From: Natronococcus roseus
GTDB lineage: Archaea > Halobacteriota > Halobacteria > Halobacteriales > Natrialbaceae
NCBI RefSeq assembly: GCF_043677095.1
Contig: NZ_JBHLJR010000006.1
Span: forward strand, 124,001-188,000
Length of the DNA: 64,000 nt
Direction: 5' to 3'
Part shown: one piece after another, positions 26,278 to 35,726 of the stretch
How positions within the stretch are numbered: position 1 is the stretch's first letter
Layout of the letters: each line of letters starts with the position of its first letter
Program-made: the position numbers and the translations under genes
Notes under the pieces: generated by a model
Databases searched by the model: none
What the model saw: the letters and a program-made list of their open reading frames with translations, nothing else
Told to the model about the DNA's origin: nothing

Positions 26278-26946
26278 ATGCGCCTGATCGCCCACCGGGG
26301 GTTCGCCGCGACGGCACCGGAGAACACGATCGCCGCTGTCCAGTCCGCCGCAATACACGCCGACGCGGTCGAGTTCGACGTCCGGCGCTGCGGGTCGGGC
26401 GAACTCGTCGTCTTTCACGACGAGACGACCGATCGCGTCACGGGCGTCGAGGGGTCGGTCGCCGACACCCCGCTCGAGGAGCTGCGCTCGTTGTCGGTGC
26501 TCGACTCCGGGGAACGGATCCCGACCCTCGAGGAGATGCTCGCGGCCGTCCCCGACCACCTCGAAATCAACCTCGAAATGAAAGCCGAGGGGATCGCCGC
26601 GGACGTCCTCGAGGCCCTCGAGGGGGTCGAGAACCGGGTCGTCGTCACCTCCTTCCTGCTGCCCGAGCTACGCGCGATACGGGAACTCGACCGGGAACAG
26701 CCGACCGGACTGCTCGTCAGTCGCCGGCTCAAGACCCCGGTGACGACGGCGGTCGAACTCGACTGCGACGTCATCGGCGCGAACTACTGGCGGTGTCTGA
26801 CGACGCAACTCGTCGAACGGGCGAAGCGGGTCGACCTCGAAATTCACGCCTGGGCGATCGAGCGGTGGACGACGGCGCGGCTGCTCGGGCTGTGGGGGGT
26901 CGACTGTATCTCGGCGGATCGCCCGATTCAACTCGAGGGGTACTAG
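26278..26946 (+). CDS. Glycerophosphodiester phosphodiesterase
   Basis: 222 residues. TIM-barrel enzyme hydrolysing glycerophosphodiesters to glycerol-3-phosphate and an alcohol. Visible active-site elements: MRLIAHRGFAATAPENTIAA (His-Arg and the Glu), AVEFDVRRCGSGELVVFHDE (metal-binding Glu and Asp, general acid His) and LEINLEMKAEG (third metal Glu). The C-terminal AWAIERWTTARLLGLWGVDC and ISADRP close the barrel. ATG 26278 follows a TATA box; sequence upstream is not family-like. In archaea it may act on headgroups of sn-glycerol-1-phosphate lipids, which is an inference. Its stop overlaps the convergent HEAT-repeat gene by four bases. Confidence 0.9.
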   Translation: MRLIAHRGFAATAPENTIAAVQSAAIHADAVEFDVRRCGSGELVVFHDETTDRVTGVEGSVADTPLEELRSLSVLDSGERIPTLEEMLAAVPDHLEINLEMKAEGIAADVLEALEGVENRVVVTSFLLPELRAIRELDREQPTGLLVSRRLKTPVTTAVELDCDVIGANYWRCLTTQLVERAKRVDLEIHAWAIERWTTARLLGLWGVDCISADRPIQLEGY

Positions 26947-27956
26947 GAGAGTTCGCTACAGGCCCACGCCGCTCGGTCGCGGACCGACGGTTCCGGATCT
27001 CCGGCCGCGAGCGTCGAGAGACGGTCGCGCGCTTCGGCGACCTCTCCGCGACCGAGCGCGATGCAGGCGTTCGCCCGAACGTACTGGTGGTCGTCCTCCA
27101 GTAACTCCAGTAGCCGCGCTCGCACCGGCTCGACGACGGACGGGTCGGCGGCGGCGACGCGGCCGATCGTCACCGCGGCGTTGGCCCGCGTTTTGGGATC
27201 GCCGCTCTCGAGGGCCGTCCGGACCTGCGAACAGGCCGGCTCGACAGCCTCGGGTCGGCGGTGGGCGACGTCGGCCAGACAGCCGATCGCGTTGCGCCGG
27301 AGCTCCCCGTCGTCACAGTCGAGGAGGGCGATAGCGTGTTCGACGAACGCGAGCGAGGAGAGCTCCGCCTCCGAGCGGGCGAGCCGACCGAGCACGGACA
27401 GCGCCGGGACGGCGTCGTCGCCCGGTGCCGACGCCAAGGTCTCGGTCAGCAGCCCGAGGGCGGGCTCGAGGGCTTCCGGACGTGACCGGGAAACGTGTGC
27501 CAGCGTCCGGATCCCCCACTCGTCGCCGTCCCGAGCCTCGGTGACGTCGACCAGTTCGGGAACGTGATCCGCGAGCGCGGTCGGACGTTCGGCGGCCACG
27601 GCGGCGAGACACCGGAGGAGCTCTCCCGTCGCCGCCGTGTCCGGGTTCTCGGCTGCGACCGCGACGAGCGCGTCGGCCGACGGGGCGACGTCGGAAGGGG
27701 CTTCGACCGCCAGCTCCGCCAGGGAGAAGGCGACCGCCTCCCGAAGTTCGAACGCCGGTTCCCGGAGGAGTTCGCGGAGCTTCGGAACGGTCGGCACGTA
27801 CGTTCCGGGCTCGCTCTCGACCCCGTCGCGGACGGTCCGAACGGCCTCCTGCCTGGTCGTCGAATCAGTCGCGTCGAGTCCGGCGAGTACTAACGGTAGA
27901 TCTACCGACTCGGATCGCTGTTGCTGCTCGACCGTTTGGCCCCCATCCCAGTCCAT
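26943..27956 (-). CDS. HEAT-repeat protein
   Basis: 337 residues from ATG 27956. The frame is open much further upstream only because it shadows spoVR; MDWDGGQTVEQQQ is the first sensible start. The protein is a run of helical pairs of about 40 residues: LAGLDATDSTTRQEAVRTVR, LREPAFELREAVAFSLAELA, LLDCDDGELRRNAIGCLADV, LESGDPKTRANAAVTIGRVA and LLEDDHQYVRANACIALGRG. These are the HEAT/PBS-lyase-like pattern with conserved Asp, Arg and Ala, and suggest a protein-binding scaffold. No enzyme domain is present. Acidic as in other haloarchaeal proteins. It sits 66 bases after spoVR on the same strand and could be a late member of that transcript. Confidence 0.8.
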   Translation of the reverse strand: MDWDGGQTVEQQQRSESVDLPLVLAGLDATDSTTRQEAVRTVRDGVESEPGTYVPTVPKLRELLREPAFELREAVAFSLAELAVEAPSDVAPSADALVAVAAENPDTAATGELLRCLAAVAAERPTALADHVPELVDVTEARDGDEWGIRTLAHVSRSRPEALEPALGLLTETLASAPGDDAVPALSVLGRLARSEAELSSLAFVEHAIALLDCDDGELRRNAIGCLADVAHRRPEAVEPACSQVRTALESGDPKTRANAAVTIGRVAAADPSVVEPVRARLLELLEDDHQYVRANACIALGRGEVAEARDRLSTLAAGDPEPSVRDRAAWACSELS

Positions 27957-28021
27957 CTCGTCTACCCTATGTCTGAAAATCAATAAAAGCGTTACGACTG
28001 TCCGCCACTCGAGAGTACCAG

Positions 28022-30049
28022 TTAGGCGAGCCACTCCTCGGGCTTGGTGTCGTAGTCGACGTCGTCGGCAGCGAGGTGGTCGACCTCCTCCCAGGAAACG
28101 CTCTCGGTCGTCACCTCGGTGCCGTCGTAGCGGATGAGCTTGCCTCGCTCCTCGGGCTCGGGCTCGCGGTTGCGCCGCTTTGCGACCTCGATGTCGTGTT
28201 CGTCGACCTCCTTGACGATCGTCAGCAGGTTCACCGGCCGCCCCCAGAGCTCGAAGATCCGCTTCAGCGTCTCGCGGGCCTGTCCCAGATCGAGCATGAC
28301 GCCGTTGTACTGGTGGCCCAACAGGAGCTCGTTGGCGTTGTTGTAGTTGCCGTCGTAGACCGCGATCGTCGGCTTCCCGAAGTTGGTGAACTGCAACAGG
28401 AGCTTCTTCTTGACGTCCTCGGCGGCGTCGCTGGCGACGTGGAACTGTCCCGTCGCCTGGGAGTGTTCGTAGGTGAAGTAGTTGTTCTCCGTGATGAACT
28501 CTTGGGTGAGGAACTCGTCGAGGAAGGTGACGTCGTTGTGGCTCTCCCGGACGTCGTACATCCGATCCCAGCCCGCGGCGAAGTCGACGTCTTCGAGGGC
28601 CTCCTCGACCGAGGCGTAGCGCTCGTCGTCGAAGAGGTACCGGCCGATCCGCTCGAGTTCGTTCTGGTTCACGCGGGAGAGGAAGCCGCGGTGCTGGCGT
28701 TTGACCAGCGAGTAGTGTCGGCGAGCCAGCCCCTCGTAGGTGAGGGCCTTCCAAGGGTAGCGCTTGAGGTCGATCTCGCCGTCGCGGGCGCGCTCGAGCG
28801 CCTCGCGGTCGATCCACTCGTCGGGCAACCCGGCGAGATCCTCGAGTTCAGCGGCGTCGACGCTCGCGAGCGCGTCCGGCGGCTCGAGGGTCTCGAGCAC
28901 CGAATCGAAGTCGACGACATCGGCCAGGTTGCGCCAGGAGATTCCCTCGACGCGCAGCAACCGTTCTAAGACCTCGCGGCGATTGGTGGTGTTCTCGACG
29001 TACTCCCACAGCTCCATCCCGAGGCTGTAGGGGTTGAGACCGCTCGACGCCAGGACTTTCGCCATGTGGTCGGCGTAGTTGAGGAACTCGTCGTCGCCGG
29101 CGAAGCGCTCGTCGGTCATCATCGTCGACTCCCAGTAGGCGGCCCACCCCTCGTTCATCACCTTCGTCATCTTCTGGGCGGCGAAGTAGTACGCCTCCGC
29201 GCGCATCATATCGAGGACGTCGCGCTGCCAGGGCTCCATCTCGACGGCCCGCCCCGCCTCCTCGTCGTACCGTTTGCCGTGTTCGCGGACGAACGACAGT
29301 ACGTCCTTCTCGGGCTTTTCGGGGAAGTTGACGGGACCGTCCTCACCCTCGAGCTTCTCGAGCCACTCGTCGTCGAACACCTCGCCCTTGATCTCCTCGG
29401 AGAGCCCGAGCTCGTCGAGTTTCGCCGCCAGGTCCTCGTCGATCTCATCGGCGGGGCCGTCGGTCTCGAGCCGGCGACTGAACACCTGGTGCTGGTCGAT
29501 GTTGTCCTCGAGGCTCAGACAGTGGTCGATCCACTTCTCGACCTCGGCACGGTCGATCTCGGGATCGGACATGTACTCGTCGATCGCCCGAGCGTGGCGC
29601 TCGAGCATCGCGGCGGCGTTGACCTGCCCCTCGTCGGACTGACCGCTCGTGAAGAGACCGAACCACTCGTTTTTCGCGAAGAAATCGGAGTGGGCCTCGA
29701 CGTGGGTGATGACGGCCTTCTGGTCGGCCAGCGTGTTCGACTCCTGGAGGAAGGCGTGGGCCGGGTTGTCGTTGTTGACGATCTCGAAAGCCTTCCCGCC
29801 GCCGTACTGGCCCTGTTTCTGCTGGCGGTCGTACTGCATCCCCCACCGCCAGTGGGGGTACCGCGACTGGAACCCGCCGTAGGCGATGAGTTCGTTCATC
29901 TCGTCGTAGTCGACGATCCAGTACTTGACGGGGTAGGGATCGAGACCCAGCTTCTCGGCGAGGTTGCGCGCCTCTCGGACCGGTTCCTCGAGGTCGGTCG
30001 CGATCGCCTGTTTGCGGAACCTATCGGCGTTTGAGTTCATTTTACTCAT
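28022..30049 (-). CDS. spoVR: SpoVR family protein
   Basis: 675 residues from ATG 30049 (MSKMNSNADRFRK); ATG 30040 is an alternative. SpoVR/YcgB landmarks: PYPVKYWIVDYDEMNELIAY, GFQSRYPHWRWGMQYDRQQK, NNDNPAHAFLQESNTLADQK, THVEAHSDFFAKNEWF and NEGWAAYWESTMM. The C-terminal part holds TYEHSQATGQFHVASD and LVGLLN-type residues. In bacteria it is the third member of the YeaG-YeaH-YcgB stress system; its biochemical activity is unsettled. The HxxxH-like THVEAH and the Glu-rich core could bind metal. Its start overlaps the DUF444 stop by eight bases. About 150 residues longer than E. coli YcgB, much of it in acidic insertions. Confidence 0.9.
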   Translation of the reverse strand: MSKMNSNADRFRKQAIATDLEEPVREARNLAEKLGLDPYPVKYWIVDYDEMNELIAYGGFQSRYPHWRWGMQYDRQQKQGQYGGGKAFEIVNNDNPAHAFLQESNTLADQKAVITHVEAHSDFFAKNEWFGLFTSGQSDEGQVNAAAMLERHARAIDEYMSDPEIDRAEVEKWIDHCLSLEDNIDQHQVFSRRLETDGPADEIDEDLAAKLDELGLSEEIKGEVFDDEWLEKLEGEDGPVNFPEKPEKDVLSFVREHGKRYDEEAGRAVEMEPWQRDVLDMMRAEAYYFAAQKMTKVMNEGWAAYWESTMMTDERFAGDDEFLNYADHMAKVLASSGLNPYSLGMELWEYVENTTNRREVLERLLRVEGISWRNLADVVDFDSVLETLEPPDALASVDAAELEDLAGLPDEWIDREALERARDGEIDLKRYPWKALTYEGLARRHYSLVKRQHRGFLSRVNQNELERIGRYLFDDERYASVEEALEDVDFAAGWDRMYDVRESHNDVTFLDEFLTQEFITENNYFTYEHSQATGQFHVASDAAEDVKKKLLLQFTNFGKPTIAVYDGNYNNANELLLGHQYNGVMLDLGQARETLKRIFELWGRPVNLLTIVKEVDEHDIEVAKRRNREPEPEERGKLIRYDGTEVTTESVSWEEVDHLAADDVDYDTKPEEWLA

Positions 30050-31376
30050 CGGTATCACCTTCGGTGCTGAGGATGTCGTAGATCGCGTCGGTCACGTCGT
30101 CGGCGCCGTTGACGTAGGCCACCGCGACGTCCTCGGCGTCGCGCCCGAAGTGGCGCTCGAGCTCCTCGGCGTGGGTGGCGTTGATCGCGTTGCCGCTGGG
30201 CTGGGTCTCGACGTAGGCGTGGAGATTCGCCGGGATCGACTCCATCAGCGGGATCACCCGCTCCTCGGTGTCGTTCGAGGAGTTCTCCGAGTCACCCGCG
30301 GCGAAGACGTAGCGGTTCCAGTCACTCCAGGGGTACTCTTCGAGCAACTCGTCGGCGAGTTCGTACGCGCTCGAGATCTTCGTCCCGCCGCCGCTACGAA
30401 TGCCGAAGAACTCCTCGCGTTCGACCGCCCAGGCCTCGGCGTCGTGGGCGATGTAGACGAACTCGGCGTTGTCGTACTTCCCGGTCAGATACCAGTCCAG
30501 CGGCGTGAACGTGCGCTCGACGAGCTCGCGTTTCTTCTCGCGCATCGAGCCCGAGACGTCGCGGATGTTGACCACGACGACGTTCTTCTCTTTCTCCTCG
30601 ATGATCTCGGGGTGGCGGTAGCGCTCGTCCTCCCGGCGGAACGGGACGTGTTTGATCCCCTCGCGGCGGATCTTCTGCTGGACGCTCTGGCGTTCGACGT
30701 TCGCCTCGAGCTCCTCGATGGAGGTCCACGCGCCGCGTTCCTCGGGCGGAACGTCGTCGTACGCGTCCTCGATCCAGGCCATCGACACCGGGATGCTCTC
30801 GCCGCGGGCCCACTCGAAGACGTCCCGTGGGCCGAAGCCTTCGACCTTGCAGACCTCCCGCAGGAACTCCTCGTCGAAGTCCATCGCGAGCTTGCGCTTG
30901 AGCCCCTCCTTGAACATCCGCTCGAAGTCGAGCGTGCTGTCGGGCCCCGTCCGAGTGAGGTCGGTGAAGGGGCCCTCCTTCTCCTCGACGACCTTCTTGC
31001 CCTTCGGCTCTAAGTCGAGTCCGAGCTCCTCGTCGAGTTCCTGGGCGAACTCCTCGGGGTCCATCTCGTAGTACTCGTGGTCGCCGCCCTCCTCGCCGGG
31101 CTCGTCGCCGTCGCCGTCGTCGTCGCCGTCGCCCGGCTGGGGTTGGGGCTGGCCGACCGGCTGGCCGACGTCGGGGGTGCCGCCGTCGCCCTGGCCGACG
31201 CCGCCCTGGTCCCGTCGGTCGTACTCGAACTCCGGCAGCGAAATGATCTTGACCGGGATCTGGATCTGATCGGGCCGGCCGCCACCGAGGTCGCCGTACT
31301 TGATGAAGTCGGCCAGATCCTCGCGGCGCTGTTCGCCCACTTCGCGGAATCGCTCGAGGTCGTCTCTCAGTCCCAT
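30042..31376 (-). CDS. DUF444 (YeaH/YhbH) VWA-like protein
   Basis: 444 residues from ATG 31376 (MGLRDDLERFREVGEQR). Acidic N-terminal third with a Gly/Gln/Asp-rich low-complexity segment (QPQPQPGDGDDDGDGDEPG) near 85-105. The C-terminal half is a von Willebrand A domain with the MIDAS metal motif NIRDVSGSMREKKRELVERT, and AAGDSENSSNDTEERVIPL for the later metal loop. In E. coli YeaH acts with kinase YeaG in nitrogen and stationary-phase stress. Overlaps the upstream kinase gene by ten bases and spoVR by eight, so it is the centre of a coupled operon. Confidence 0.9.
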   Translation of the reverse strand: MGLRDDLERFREVGEQRREDLADFIKYGDLGGGRPDQIQIPVKIISLPEFEYDRRDQGGVGQGDGGTPDVGQPVGQPQPQPGDGDDDGDGDEPGEEGGDHEYYEMDPEEFAQELDEELGLDLEPKGKKVVEEKEGPFTDLTRTGPDSTLDFERMFKEGLKRKLAMDFDEEFLREVCKVEGFGPRDVFEWARGESIPVSMAWIEDAYDDVPPEERGAWTSIEELEANVERQSVQQKIRREGIKHVPFRREDERYRHPEIIEEKEKNVVVVNIRDVSGSMREKKRELVERTFTPLDWYLTGKYDNAEFVYIAHDAEAWAVEREEFFGIRSGGGTKISSAYELADELLEEYPWSDWNRYVFAAGDSENSSNDTEERVIPLMESIPANLHAYVETQPSGNAINATHAEELERHFGRDAEDVAVAYVNGADDVTDAIYDILSTEGDTDE

Positions 31377-33652
31377 CTGTAACACACCTGTCCCATGACG
31401 TGTCTGCTGGTCAGTTCGGCCGACGCCTCGGTGTAGTCGAACTGCTCGACCATCGTCTCGATCGTCCGTTCCTTGACGGTCTCCGTCTCGGTCCCGCTCG
31501 GCGGATCGTCCCACTGGCGGGGGTCGAAGTCCTCGAACGTGCGCTCGACGTCGTCCCAGTCGTGGCTCTCGAGGACGGACTTGATCACCGGAATCGCGGT
31601 GAGGTCGACGTCCTGGACCGAGAAGTCCTCGTCGCGGTGTTCCCACGCGTGGCGGTTCAGCGACGTGATCACCTTCTCCCGACGGAAGTTCCGCACGCTC
31701 TCTCTGGGGAGGTTGCCCTCGTACTCGGCCTCCGAGAAGCGCCCGAGGTGTTCGACCTCGAACAGCTTCATCTTGAGCGGGTCGGGTTCGACGCGCTCGC
31801 CGCGGTCGTTGTGAAGCGGCTCGTCGGTCTCCCAGGCGTAGACGTGTTCGACGTACTCCGCGACGGTCTCCTCGTCGACGCGCTTTTCGTGCATGATCGC
31901 CTCGATGACGTCGCTTTCCTGCTGGTCGAAGACGTAGTTCTTCACGGGAACGACCCGGTTCTCGAACTCCGAGCGTTCGCCCGTCGAGAACACGGGCGCC
32001 TCGGAGAGCCCCTCGGCCATCGCGTTCAGCACGTCGCGTGGCATGACGACGTTCTCGACCGCCAGCTCCGAGTGGTGGCGTTCCCGGTCGGTCTGAAGCA
32101 ACTCGGCGAGGGTATCCCTGGTGTAGGTAACGGGGATCCCGCCGTCGCCGTCGCGGCCGTCGCCGTCGAAGTCGAACTCGTCCTTTTCGCGGCGGCTGTC
32201 ACCTTCCTGGAGGTAGCCCTGATCGTAGATCATCGCCTTGTCGACGAGATCCAGTCCGTTGGGCAGGTCCTCCTGATCGAGGCGGGTGACGACGGCGTAC
32301 AGCGCCGCGGCCTCGAGCGCGTGGGGGGCGAACTCCTGGCGGCTTGGCTCGCCGTCCCGATCCTTGACCGTCACCGTCACCGGCTCGCGGATGCGATCGG
32401 CGAGGACGAGGTAATGGTCGGCCTCCCAGACCGTCGTCTCGTTCGTCAGCTCCCGCCGGATGAGTTCGGTCTCGAGGCTCAGGTTCGTCAGATAGCCGAA
32501 CTGGTGGCGGTCGAGACGGCGCTTGAGCGCCTTCAGTGGGTCCATTCCGTTGCGGTCGGAGTGCTGGTTGAGCTGCGCCTCGAGGTCGGGGTTCGAGATG
32601 ATCAGCATCTGCGTGTCGATATCCATCCCGATCCCCTGGTCGAGTTTCACCGACTGCTCGTCGGGGACGTTCAACAGCTTCTGCAGCAGGTCGGCGTGTT
32701 GGGCCGCGTCCTCGACGATCGAGAGGACACCGTTGCCTTGGGAGAGGACGCCGTCGTAGCTAAACGCCTGCGGGTTCTTCCGTCCCCGCGAGTCCAGCTC
32801 CTGGAGCATCCCGTGCATCCAGGAGCCGACGAGGCGTTCCTTGGGCCGGCCGTCGTCCTCGCTGTGGAGGACGCCGACGCCCTGACCGATGTCGACGACG
32901 TAGTTCTTCACGCGGAGGTGCTGGTCGTCGGCGATCGCCGAGAACAGCGCCTCCTTCCCCTCGCGGCGGTAGTGTTCCTCGAGGTAGCCGTACGCCTCCC
33001 GAGAGAACGGGTCCAGCGCGGCGTCGACCCGAACCGGGACGTGGTCCTCGAGATCGTCGTTCAGCTCCTCGAGTAGCTCCTCGCGGACCGCGTCTGGAAA
33101 CACCGACAGCGGGTGGGCCTGAACCGGACTCTCGTACCAGTGGGTGTCGTCGACGGTCGCCGGATCCGCGCCGTAGCTCAGCCCTCGTTCCTCGACATCG
33201 GCCGTCGTAACGTTCCACTCGACGGTGTATCGGCGTCCCTCGGGCGTTTTCGAGTACTCGCGCAGTCCGTTGACCAGACAGCGCTTGAGTTCGGACTTGC
33301 CCGTCGCCGTGGGTCCCTCGAACCAGATGATCTTCTCGTCTTTCGCCCGCCCCGCGGCGATCGATCTGAGGTCGTCGACGAACCTGTTGAGCACCTCGGT
33401 GTTGCCCAGAATCGCGTGCTCGCCGTCGTTGTGCGGGTCGTCGAAGAAGCGGTAGCGCTCCTTCTCCTCGCCTTCCTCGACGACGGTGCGGGTGCCGGCG
33501 GCCTCGATCGCCTCGAGCAGGTACTTCGAGGCGTGGGAGGCGATCGTCGGGTTCTCGAACACCCGCTCGACGTAGGTCGCGAGGCTCATCGGCTCCTCGT
33601 ACGTCTCCTCGAGCGTGCGGTCGGCCTCGCCGACGTAGTCGCGTTCGGTCAT
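31367..33652 (-). CDS. PrkA-like serine protein kinase, second paralogue
   Basis: 761 residues. The N-terminal AAA+ module has Walker A WFEGPTATGKSELKRCLVNG near 110 and PrkA-type landmarks (AFSYDGVLSQGNGVLSIVED, LIISNPDLEAQLNQ, RRLDRHQFGYLTNLSLETEL). The C-terminal ~350 residues match the PrkA C-terminal region in layout but diverge. PrkA/YeaG proteins are serine kinases of the stress response. Compared with the next gene upstream, it is ~70 residues longer and carries an acidic Asp/Gly loop (DEFDFDGDGRDGDGG) near 490. Two kinases in tandem suggest a hetero-oligomer or division of labour. One base separates its ATG from the prkA stop. Confidence 0.88.
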   Translation of the reverse strand: MTERDYVGEADRTLEETYEEPMSLATYVERVFENPTIASHASKYLLEAIEAAGTRTVVEEGEEKERYRFFDDPHNDGEHAILGNTEVLNRFVDDLRSIAAGRAKDEKIIWFEGPTATGKSELKRCLVNGLREYSKTPEGRRYTVEWNVTTADVEERGLSYGADPATVDDTHWYESPVQAHPLSVFPDAVREELLEELNDDLEDHVPVRVDAALDPFSREAYGYLEEHYRREGKEALFSAIADDQHLRVKNYVVDIGQGVGVLHSEDDGRPKERLVGSWMHGMLQELDSRGRKNPQAFSYDGVLSQGNGVLSIVEDAAQHADLLQKLLNVPDEQSVKLDQGIGMDIDTQMLIISNPDLEAQLNQHSDRNGMDPLKALKRRLDRHQFGYLTNLSLETELIRRELTNETTVWEADHYLVLADRIREPVTVTVKDRDGEPSRQEFAPHALEAAALYAVVTRLDQEDLPNGLDLVDKAMIYDQGYLQEGDSRREKDEFDFDGDGRDGDGGIPVTYTRDTLAELLQTDRERHHSELAVENVVMPRDVLNAMAEGLSEAPVFSTGERSEFENRVVPVKNYVFDQQESDVIEAIMHEKRVDEETVAEYVEHVYAWETDEPLHNDRGERVEPDPLKMKLFEVEHLGRFSEAEYEGNLPRESVRNFRREKVITSLNRHAWEHRDEDFSVQDVDLTAIPVIKSVLESHDWDDVERTFEDFDPRQWDDPPSGTETETVKERTIETMVEQFDYTEASAELTSRHVMGQVCYRWD

Positions 33653-33653
33653 G

Positions 33654-35726
33654 TTAGTCTTCCATCTCGGCTTTGGCGACCTCCGCGCCGGCGAACTCGA
33701 GCACTTCCTTGGCTCCCTCCTCGGAGTAGCCCTGTTCGATCAGCGCGTCGATCCACGACGAACGCTCGTCGTCGTCGAACTCGTTGGCGCTCACGAGCGC
33801 GGAGAAGTTGATGTTGTGCTTCTTGTCCTCCCAGAGCTTGCGCTCCAGGGCGCGGCGCAGCCGCTCGTTGTCCTGGGGGTTGAACGCCTCGCCCTCGCGG
33901 GCCCGGCGGGAGACCCAGTTCGAGACCTCCTGGCGGAACGACTCCTTGCGGTCCTCGGGGATGTCGAGTTTCTCTTCGACCGACCGCAGGAACGTCTCGT
34001 CGGGCTCCTGCTCGCGGCCCGTGAGCTCGTCCTCGATCGTGTCGTCGTCGATGTAGGCCATCACGTGGTCCATGTACTTCTCGCCCTGGCGCTGGATCTC
34101 GTCGATGTCGTAGGCCAGCGCGTGGCGGACGTCCTCGATGGCCCGCTCGCGGTACTCCTCGCGGACCGTCTCGAGGTAGCGGTAGTACTTCTCGAAGTTG
34201 TCCTCCGGGATGGAGCCGTGGTGCTCGAGGTTCTCCTCGAAGAAGTTGAACACTGTCAGCGGCGAGAGGAAGCCCCGGGAGCGGTGTTTCGAGTCCATGA
34301 TCGCCTCGGCGATCTCGTCGCCGATGAACCGCGGCGAGACGCCGACCATCCCCTCGCCGATCTCGGCCTTCTCGGCGGCCTCTTCACGAAGCTTCTTCGT
34401 GTCGATATCGTCGCCCTCGTCGATCTCGCCGTTGTACGCCTTCGCCTTCGAGAGCAGGTCGACGGTCTCGGTGTCGGGCTCCTCGATGCGAGTCAACACG
34501 CCAAAGAGCCCCGCCATTTCCAGGGTGTGGGGCTCGACGTTGATGTCGGGGACGTCGGCGTTGTTCAGCATCTTGTCGTAGATGAGCGCCTCGTCCTCGT
34601 AGGACAGCACGTACGGGAAGTCGATCCGCTTGGTGCGGTCGTTGAACGCCTCCATCTTCTCGTCGCCCTTCTTGTCCTTGTACTCGGGCATGTTCGTCCG
34701 CCCGACGATCACCTGGTCGATGTCGATCCGCGGGTTGCTCTTGGGCTTGATCGTCTGTTCCTGGGTCGCGTGCAGGAAGTCGTAGAGGAACTCCCGCTGG
34801 AGCTTGAGCAGCTCCTCGCCGGAGAACACGCCCCGATTTGCGTTACAGAACGCCCCGGAGTAGTCGAACGCGCGCGGATCGCTCTCGCCGTAGATGGCGA
34901 TCTTCGAGTAGTTGACGTCGCCGGTCAGTTCGGTCTCATCCTGGTTCTTCTTGTCCTTGGGTTCGAACGTCTCGAGGGCCTGGCGCTTGTTCTCGTCGGC
35001 GACCAGCCGGATGATCTCGACGTGGTTCTCCAAGACCTGCTGGAGGTCGTCCTCGTAGTAGGCGAGCAGCTTGTCCATGTAGAACTCGCTCTCGGGGTCC
35101 AGCGCCTGCTCGTTCTGGATCGTGTAGGGCGCATCGATGACCTCGTTCAGGTCGTCGATCACCCGCTGGCGCTGCTCCAGCGGCAGGAGGACGAGCGGAT
35201 CCTGGTTCATCGGCGAACGGACGACGTCGTCGGCCGGATCCTGATCCTGGATGACGTCACAGAGGTTGATCCACCGGAAGGTGTACATCCGCCCCTCCTC
35301 GCGGAGGGTGTAGTCCTCGAAGTACTTCCGGACCTGCTTGTCGAAGTGGGACTTCCCCGACCCCACCGGACCGAGCAGGAGCTTGATCCGCCGCTCGGGG
35401 CCGAGCCTGCGAGCGCCCGATTTCACCTTGTTGACGAACTCGTGGATCGACTGGTGGATCACCCTCCCGTAGAAGGTATTCTCGCCGTCGCCCAGCGGGT
35501 CCTCGGAGGCGAGTTCGTACTCCACGACCCCCTCGGTCTCGTCGTAGCTGGTGCCGTAGTAGTCGAACATGTCCGCCACCCGCTGGTGGGCGTTGCGGGT
35601 GATCTTCGGGTCCTCGTAACACTCCTCTAGGTACCAGTCGAAGGACTTGGTCTCCCGCAGGTCCGCGGGCATCGATTCCTTGTAATCCGTACTGAGCTTC
35701 TCGAGCGTCTCGATGTCACCGTTCAT
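33654..35726 (-). CDS. prkA: PrkA serine protein kinase
   Basis: 690 residues from ATG 35726 (MNGDIETLEKLSTDYKESM). Walker A LLLGPVGSGKSHFDKQVRKY near 115; AAA+ region includes FRWINLCDVIQDQDPADDVV, FCNANRGVFSGEELLKLQRE and IDQVIVGRTNMPEYKDKKGD. The C-terminal PrkA domain has SPRFIGDEIAEAIMDSKHRS and a second acidic tail. First gene of the four-gene kinase operon (prkA, prkA2, DUF444, spoVR), all overlapping or nearly so, matching bacterial YeaG/YeaH/YcgB order. The frame stays open 68 codons further upstream to 35930 (GTG/ATG options), but related haloarchaeal PrkA proteins begin near MxGDIETL, so the shorter start is preferred. Confidence 0.9.
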   Translation of the reverse strand: MNGDIETLEKLSTDYKESMPADLRETKSFDWYLEECYEDPKITRNAHQRVADMFDYYGTSYDETEGVVEYELASEDPLGDGENTFYGRVIHQSIHEFVNKVKSGARRLGPERRIKLLLGPVGSGKSHFDKQVRKYFEDYTLREEGRMYTFRWINLCDVIQDQDPADDVVRSPMNQDPLVLLPLEQRQRVIDDLNEVIDAPYTIQNEQALDPESEFYMDKLLAYYEDDLQQVLENHVEIIRLVADENKRQALETFEPKDKKNQDETELTGDVNYSKIAIYGESDPRAFDYSGAFCNANRGVFSGEELLKLQREFLYDFLHATQEQTIKPKSNPRIDIDQVIVGRTNMPEYKDKKGDEKMEAFNDRTKRIDFPYVLSYEDEALIYDKMLNNADVPDINVEPHTLEMAGLFGVLTRIEEPDTETVDLLSKAKAYNGEIDEGDDIDTKKLREEAAEKAEIGEGMVGVSPRFIGDEIAEAIMDSKHRSRGFLSPLTVFNFFEENLEHHGSIPEDNFEKYYRYLETVREEYRERAIEDVRHALAYDIDEIQRQGEKYMDHVMAYIDDDTIEDELTGREQEPDETFLRSVEEKLDIPEDRKESFRQEVSNWVSRRAREGEAFNPQDNERLRRALERKLWEDKKHNINFSALVSANEFDDDERSSWIDALIEQGYSEEGAKEVLEFAGAEVAKAEMED

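Noticed and set aside
27957..28817. Upstream extension of the HEAT-repeat frame
   Set aside because: The sequence is Arg/Pro-rich and shadows spoVR codons; MDWDGG at 27956 is the first start with native composition.
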